Positions 6,259 through 10,442 of a stretch of 10,442 nt of DNA are shown in pieces. Made by a program: the position numbers and the translations under genes. This stretch comes from Acidobacteriota bacterium (lineage in GTDB: Bacteria > Actinomycetota > Acidimicrobiia > Spongiisociales > UBA5794): contig SMXV01000048.1 in NCBI GenBank assembly GCA_004356175.1, forward strand, positions 1-10,442. Reading direction: 5' to 3'. The notes below the pieces were generated by a model. It was given only the letters and a program-made list of their open reading frames with translations, made no database searches and was not told where the DNA came from. Numbering within the stretch: the first letter of the stretch is position 1; each line of letters begins with the position of its first letter.

Positions 6259-7340
6259 CCTTGGACGAAACCAGGGATATCCATCTGATCGGTCTCTGCT
6301 GTCTCGTCGTCAGCGCCGGGTCCGTCAAAGATCTCAGAACGATTCGCAATTGACTGTTTCGTGCCGAATGATCCTCTGCGGTCATTGTCGAATCCCGCTG
6401 CGATGACGGTCACTCGCATTTCATCATCGAGATTCTCGTCAACGACAGCCCCGAAAATGATGTTCGCGTCAGGGTCGGCGTGTTCGGCGATCAATGTTGC
6501 GGCCGCGTTGACCTCATGCAAGGTCATGTCTGGAGGACCGGCGATGGATAACAGCACCCCTCTAGCGCCCTCCATTGAGGTCTCCAACAGGGGACTCGAG
6601 ATGGCTTTGTCAGCAGCCTGGTGAGCGCGACTATCACCCGTCGACCTGCCGATTCCCATCACGGCCGATCCTGCGTCGGACATGACTGCCTTGACATCTG
6701 CAAAGTCAACGTTGACCAGTCCAGGCGTCGTGATGAGTTCTGTAATTCCTTGGACGCCTGATGTCAGTACCTCGTCGGCCATCGAGAACGCTTCAGCAAT
6801 TGGGGTCGACGGCTCAGCGATTTCAAGCAGCCGCTCGTTCGGAATGATGATGAGCGTGTCGACTGCACCCTTGAGAGCCTGAATTCCCTGCTCGGCTTGA
6901 ACGCTTCTTCTACGGCCCTCGAATCCGAACGGCCTGGTAACAACACCAACGGTGAGGGCACCGAGCGACTTGGCGATTTCGGCGACGATCGGGGCAGCTC
7001 CTGTACCCGTTCCGCCACCCTCGCCCGCCGTGATGAACACCATGTCGGCGCCTGTAATGGCGTCCTCAAGGTCGTCGCGGTGGTCCTCAGCAGCTTGCCT
7101 GCCAACCTCTGGATTTGCTCCGGCTCCGAGGCCCCCAGTCGACTCGCGGCCAATGTCGAGCTTGAGATCGGCGTCGGACATGAGCAGGGCTTGGGCATCC
7201 GTATTGACGGCTATGAACTCGACACCGCCAACGCCAGCTTCAATCATGCGGTTGATTGCGTTGACTCCGCCGCCGCCGACGCCGATCACTTTGATGACGG
7301 CGAGGTAGGTTGACGCTGGTCGACTGGATTCTGTGCTCAT
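6255..7340 (-). CDS. ftsZ: Cell division protein FtsZ
   Basis: FtsZ is the tubulin-like GTPase that polymerises into the division ring. The 361-residue product shows the nucleotide-binding strand IKVIGVGGGGVNAINRM (about 16-32), the tubulin signature GEGGGTGTGAAP with GGGTGTG at 108-114, TRPFGFEGRRR (about 135-145), and the T7 loop NVDFADVKAV (210-219). The T7 loop contains the catalytic acidic residues D212 and D215. The globular core ends at about residue 318. A short acidic linker of about 32 residues leads to the conserved C-terminal peptide DQMDIPGFVQG (351-361), the docking site for SepF and other partners. ATG 7340 has an excellent Shine-Dalgarno sequence (GGAGG at 7354-7350, nine bases away). 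It is preceded by a 65-base spacer, the only sizeable gap in the operon, so extra transcription may start there. It overlaps pgeF by four bases. Confidence 0.99.
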   Translation of the reverse strand: MSTESSRPASTYLAVIKVIGVGGGGVNAINRMIEAGVGGVEFIAVNTDAQALLMSDADLKLDIGRESTGGLGAGANPEVGRQAAEDHRDDLEDAITGADMVFITAGEGGGTGTGAAPIVAEIAKSLGALTVGVVTRPFGFEGRRRSVQAEQGIQALKGAVDTLIIIPNERLLEIAEPSTPIAEAFSMADEVLTSGVQGITELITTPGLVNVDFADVKAVMSDAGSAVMGIGRSTGDSRAHQAADKAISSPLLETSMEGARGVLLSIAGPPDMTLHEVNAAATLIAEHADPDANIIFGAVVDENLDDEMRVTVIAAGFDNDRRGSFGTKQSIANRSEIFDGPGADDETAETDQMDIPGFVQG

Positions 7341-7405
7341 TACTTAGTCCCTCCCCAAGAAGGCTTCAATCAACCTTAGCCGCCACTTCACTGTTGGTTG
7401 CATAC
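7341..7405 (-). promoter_or_regulatory. ftsQ-ftsZ spacer with strong ftsZ ribosome-binding site and possible promoter
   Basis: This is the only intergenic region of note inside the dcw operon. It holds the ftsZ Shine-Dalgarno sequence, GGGGAGG at 7356-7350. A TAAGGT hexamer at 7378-7373 fits a TANNNT -10 box, but there is no convincing -35 hexamer at the right distance. Actinobacteria commonly have ftsZ promoters in or near this spacer, so a promoter is plausible but not shown by sequence alone. Confidence 0.35.
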
Positions 7406-8176
7406 TTATTGCTCACCTTCTACTACAGGTTGAGGGTTGGAGACCGCGGGGCGGAGCGGTGCGATCAGATCGATAAACGCGCCAGGTTCGAGACCGGAGT
7501 CCAGCAGTGTCTCAAGCACGATTGCCTTCTGTGCCATGTCGACCGCCCTCCCAAGTCGCACGACGTGACCCATAGCCGATGCCGATAGGCCCTCCCCATC
7601 GGCCACGATTTGGACAGGCACTCCACTTCCTCGGGCGATCTGGTCGAGAAAGACAAGCGCCCCAAGGATGCGTTCGTCGTCAACAATCTCACCAGGCGTG
7701 AGAGATTCTTGGTCAATTGTGAGGTATGCGTCCTGCGGTCCTGGCCGGGACACAACGGTCAACACTACGCCCTCGATCGAGAGAAGCACCCACTGGTCAC
7801 CCACCCCAACAGGAGCAACACCCTCGTACTCAACCACGTCTATTGCGACAGAGCCCGGCCACGACACGACGACATCAACGGATTTGACCCAGGGGTCAAT
7901 CAACAACGCAGCTTCGATATCTGAACCGTCGACATCAATCGTCGGTGTTCCAATCCCCACGCCAAGTGATGCAACCGTGCTGGTTGGATCGGAGTTCTGT
8001 GCGCCGGTCACGTTGATTTGTCTGATCGAGAACACTGGTGAGCGGATGAGCCACATCGACGCGACGACGAAGGCCACCACAGCAATCACGACCAGTATCC
8101 ACTTCAACCTCTTGCGAGCTCTATCTTCTGACACCGTCTTGCGACGCTCGGCCAGCTTCGGTTCCATCACCGTCAT
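7406..8176 (-). CDS. ftsQ: Cell division protein FtsQ (POTRA-domain membrane protein)
   Basis: FtsQ is a single-pass divisome protein linking early and late division proteins and regulating septal peptidoglycan synthesis with FtsL and FtsB. The 256-residue product has a basic cytoplasmic tail (residues 1-23, rich in Arg and Lys). One transmembrane helix, at about 26-43, is followed by an extracellular POTRA domain beginning at FSIRQINVTGAQN (about 49-61) and running to about 115. An FtsQ-type beta domain follows to about 240, with DPWVKSVDVVVSWPGSVAIDVVEY typical of the family. The start at 8176 is supported by AGGGGA six bases upstream and by the ATGA overlap with the murB stop; an in-frame ATG at 8167 is less likely. 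Identification rests on topology, POTRA wording and position between murB and ftsZ, since the family diverges quickly. Confidence 0.93.
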   Translation of the reverse strand: MTVMEPKLAERRKTVSEDRARKRLKWILVVIAVVAFVVASMWLIRSPVFSIRQINVTGAQNSDPTSTVASLGVGIGTPTIDVDGSDIEAALLIDPWVKSVDVVVSWPGSVAIDVVEYEGVAPVGVGDQWVLLSIEGVVLTVVSRPGPQDAYLTIDQESLTPGEIVDDERILGALVFLDQIARGSGVPVQIVADGEGLSASAMGHVVRLGRAVDMAQKAIVLETLLDSGLEPGAFIDLIAPLRPAVSNPQPVVEGEQ

Positions 8177-9069
8177 GACACGTCCCCTGACACTTCAAAC
8201 TCCCCGAGGAAGCGAATCTCTGGTTCGAGTTTGATTCCTGTCATCTCGAGCACTTTTTTCTGCACTTGAGCCACGAGAAGAAAAATGTCTCGTGCTGATG
8301 TGCCCGTTGACGCTGTCACGAAGTTGGCATGTTTGTCCGATACCTGTGACCCACCGATGGACAGACCTTTCAGTCCACACTGATCAATTATCTCTCCTGC
8401 TGACTGTCCGGGGGGATTCTTGAAGACACTTCCAGCGCTGAGCGATCCGCCCGGCTGATTGGTGCGACGCCACTGCGTAATCTCCCTGAGTGTGGCTGTC
8501 AGTTCCTCCGGATCTGCCTCTGAAACCGCGAAGGTTGCCTGCACCACAACATCGGACGACGCCAAGTTGCTGTGGCGATATTCATAACCAAGGGACGCTA
8601 CGTCTCGGATCGACAGATGTCCCGTCCCAAGATCCACGACAACAGCATTGAGCAGCACGGATGCCGTGTCGGCGCCGTGTCCTCCGGCGTTCATGTACAC
8701 CGCACCCCCTACAGATCCTGGTATTCCGACATAGAACTCGAGTCCAGAACGACCGGCTTCGGCGGAGAGGCGGGCTAGTTTTGGGAGCGCAACCGCGCCG
8801 CCAGCGACAACCTGACTGTGCTGAGTCACATCAACGGCAGCGAAGGCGCCTCCGAGACGTACCACCAGTCCGTCGATTCCCGAGTCTGACACCACAACGT
8901 TGCTGCCGCGACCGAGTATCACGATCTTCGTGTCGGCGGGGACGACATCAAGGATTGACCGCAACTCTTCCAGGTCATACGGTTCGGCGTACCAACGCGC
9001 CTCGCCTCCAACCTTGTAGGTGGTGAATGGTGCAAGGGCAACATCGGTACGGATCGAGACATGCTTCAT
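8173..9069 (-). CDS. murB: UDP-N-acetylenolpyruvoylglucosamine reductase MurB
   Basis: MurB is the FAD- and NADPH-dependent cytoplasmic enzyme that reduces enolpyruvyl-UDP-GlcNAc to UDP-MurNAc. The 298-residue product has the N-terminal TTYKVGG (about 16-22), the FAD-binding segments ILGRGSNVVVSD (about 51-62) and VGIPGSVGGAVYMNAGGHG (about 114-132), and GYEYRHSN with R165. GSVFKNP contains the proton-donor serine S214, VSDKHANFV follows, and a late LEPEIRFLG carries the catalytic glutamate E284. The length and the missing large insertion place it among type II MurB proteins, as in most Gram-positive bacteria. It overlaps murC upstream and ftsQ downstream by ATGA, and no Shine-Dalgarno sequence is visible before its start, so it is probably translated by coupling. 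Confidence 0.98.
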   Translation of the reverse strand: MKHVSIRTDVALAPFTTYKVGGEARWYAEPYDLEELRSILDVVPADTKIVILGRGSNVVVSDSGIDGLVVRLGGAFAAVDVTQHSQVVAGGAVALPKLARLSAEAGRSGLEFYVGIPGSVGGAVYMNAGGHGADTASVLLNAVVVDLGTGHLSIRDVASLGYEYRHSNLASSDVVVQATFAVSEADPEELTATLREITQWRRTNQPGGSLSAGSVFKNPPGQSAGEIIDQCGLKGLSIGGSQVSDKHANFVTASTGTSARDIFLLVAQVQKKVLEMTGIKLEPEIRFLGEFEVSGDVS

Positions 9070-10436
9070 TCTGCAGCACTTTCAAGCGCTGCAGCGATCG
9101 GCACGGTAACGGACGTGATATCACCGGCACCCATCACCAGCACAATGTCGCCCTCGCGAGCAATGTCAGCGACGAGTTTCGGAATGTCGTCCATGTCTGG
9201 AGCGTACGTAACGGCGCCACCTGCAGCTCGTGTAGCCTCAAGAATGATCCGCCCGGATACTCCAATGATTGGCACCTCGCCAGCCGGATAGACGTCCGTC
9301 ACAATCGTGTGGTCAGCGAGGGCAAGCGGGGAACCGAATTGTGGGCCAAGGTCAGCGGTGCGGCTGAAGCGATGCGGTTGGAACACGGCAATCACTCTCC
9401 CTTCCGCCCCAAGTGCCGCTGCGGCAATCGTGGCTGCAACCTCCGTCGGGTGGTGGGCATAGTCATCGACAATCGTGATGCCACGCACTCTGCCTCTCAC
9501 CTCGTAGCGGCGCGCGACCCCCACAAACCCGCTGAGGGCGTTCGCTGCGGCGGTCATGTCGTATCCAAGCTCGGACAACAGCACAAGCACTCCGGTGGCA
9601 TTCAACGCAAGATGTGCGCCGGGCTTGGGCAGTGACACATCCACCGAGTCCCTGCCTCGAAGAATCCTGAACTGCTGTCCGGACTCGGTATGCCTGTGAT
9701 CGACGACTCGCCATACGGCACTCGGCGAAAATCCGTAGGTGACAAGTGGGACCGCCTGAGCGAGGCGTGCAACGCCATGGTCGTCGATGCACCCAACTCG
9801 AGGCCCTGTCACCCGCCCTACAACCTGCGCGAAACTCTCCTCCAACGCGGCAACGGTTCCGTAGAAATCGAGATGGTCAGCCTCGATGTTCGTAACCAGT
9901 ACGCCATTCAAGGCGAGGTGTCGGAATGTTCCGAAGGCTTCGTCGGCCTCTAGCACAAAGAGGTCGTGACCGCCCACATGGGCACCGGTGTTGAGGCCTA
10001 GCATCTCGCCGCCAACGAGAAAACTTGGATCGAGCCCACTTCCTCGCAACGCGCGGACGGCGAGCGCCGTCGATGTTGTCTTGCCGTGGGTGCCTGCAAA
10101 TCCGACTGTTGGCATCAGTCTTGTAAGGGCCGCAAGCAGCCGCGGACGCTCCCACACCTCAATACCAAGAATCTTCGCTTCGGCAATTTCGGGGTCGCTT
10201 GGGGGAACCGCTGATGACGCGACGACAAGCTGAACACCTTTCATCTTTTCGGGACGATGACCAAGCCAGGTCGTGATGCCAACATCATTGAGTGCGTCAA
10301 ACATTCGTCCGGGTTTGACATCAGATCCGGTGACCGAGTGTCCGAGCTGACTCAATATCTTTGCTAGCCCCGACATCCCTGCTCCCCCAGCGCCAACGAT
10401 GTGGACTCTCGACGGAATATCTACATGCTCAGTCAT
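9066..10436 (-). CDS. murC: UDP-N-acetylmuramate--L-alanine ligase MurC
   Basis: MurC adds L-Ala to UDP-MurNAc with ATP, the first step of stem-peptide assembly in the cytoplasm. The 456-residue product has the three Mur ligase domains. The N-terminal UDP-binding Rossmann domain contains VHIVGAGGAGMSGLA (about 11-25). The central ATPase has the P-loop GTHGKTTS (115-122), the acidic motif LEADEAFG and NIEADHLDFYG (about 183-193). The C-terminal domain has FVGVARRYEVRG, DDYAHHPTEVAATI (HHP at 328-330) and FQPHRFSRT. The ATG at 10436 gives an N-terminus of normal length, but only six bases of upstream sequence are in the window, so the ribosome-binding site cannot be judged and a slightly earlier start cannot be excluded. 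It is the first visible gene of the leftward dcw operon; murG would be expected just beyond the edge. Confidence 0.98.
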   Translation of the reverse strand: MTEHVDIPSRVHIVGAGGAGMSGLAKILSQLGHSVTGSDVKPGRMFDALNDVGITTWLGHRPEKMKGVQLVVASSAVPPSDPEIAEAKILGIEVWERPRLLAALTRLMPTVGFAGTHGKTTSTALAVRALRGSGLDPSFLVGGEMLGLNTGAHVGGHDLFVLEADEAFGTFRHLALNGVLVTNIEADHLDFYGTVAALEESFAQVVGRVTGPRVGCIDDHGVARLAQAVPLVTYGFSPSAVWRVVDHRHTESGQQFRILRGRDSVDVSLPKPGAHLALNATGVLVLLSELGYDMTAAANALSGFVGVARRYEVRGRVRGITIVDDYAHHPTEVAATIAAAALGAEGRVIAVFQPHRFSRTADLGPQFGSPLALADHTIVTDVYPAGEVPIIGVSGRIILEATRAAGGAVTYAPDMDDIPKLVADIAREGDIVLVMGAGDITSVTVPIAAALESAAE

Positions 10437-10442
10437 CGACCA

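Noticed and set aside
6897..7313. 138-codon plus-strand frame inside ftsZ, and similar plus-strand frames across pgeF, yggS, ftsQ, murB and murC
   Set aside because: They are antisense to highly conserved coding sequence, lack ribosome-binding sites and show no known motifs.

Overview
The window reads as ordinary chromosomal DNA from a moderately GC-rich actinobacterium. The evidence is the gene order murC-murB-ftsQ-ftsZ-pgeF-yggS-sepF-yggT with sepF present and no ftsA between ftsQ and ftsZ, a class II (eukaryote-like) isoleucyl-tRNA synthetase, and a T-box leader that appears to act on translation. A deep lineage such as Acidimicrobiia is a reasonable guess from the divergence of the proteins, but this is inference and was not tested. 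No mobile element, CRISPR array, tRNA or rRNA was seen.

Layout. Positions 1-585 (minus strand) hold the start of a small charged protein that runs off the left edge (possibly TraR/DksA-like) and a DUF167/YggU-type protein. A symmetrical GTATAC element at 602-609 can serve as a -10 box in both directions, giving divergent promoters for the DUF167 gene (leftward) and ileS (rightward). Positions of about 615-852 are the ileS leader, a T-box riboswitch with an isoleucine ATC specifier, a canonical T-box sequence and a mutually exclusive hairpin that covers the ileS Shine-Dalgarno sequence. ileS fills 853-4059.

From 10436 down to 4102 the minus strand is a packed division and cell-wall (dcw) operon: murC, murB, ftsQ, a 65-base spacer, ftsZ, pgeF, yggS, sepF and yggT. 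It converges on ileS across a 42-base gap containing a small hairpin. Neighbouring genes in this operon overlap or nearly touch, which implies translational coupling. The only real break is the spacer before ftsZ, which carries a strong Shine-Dalgarno sequence.

Function. MurC and MurB make UDP-MurNAc and add L-Ala to it in the cytoplasm. FtsQ is a membrane divisome protein, FtsZ forms the ring, SepF anchors FtsZ to the membrane, and YggT is a small membrane protein often linked to SepF. PgeF proofreads peptidoglycan precursors and YggS handles pyridoxal phosphate. The ileS side senses uncharged tRNA-Ile. I found no undescribed system. The features most worth a second look are the T-box architecture and the bidirectional promoter.
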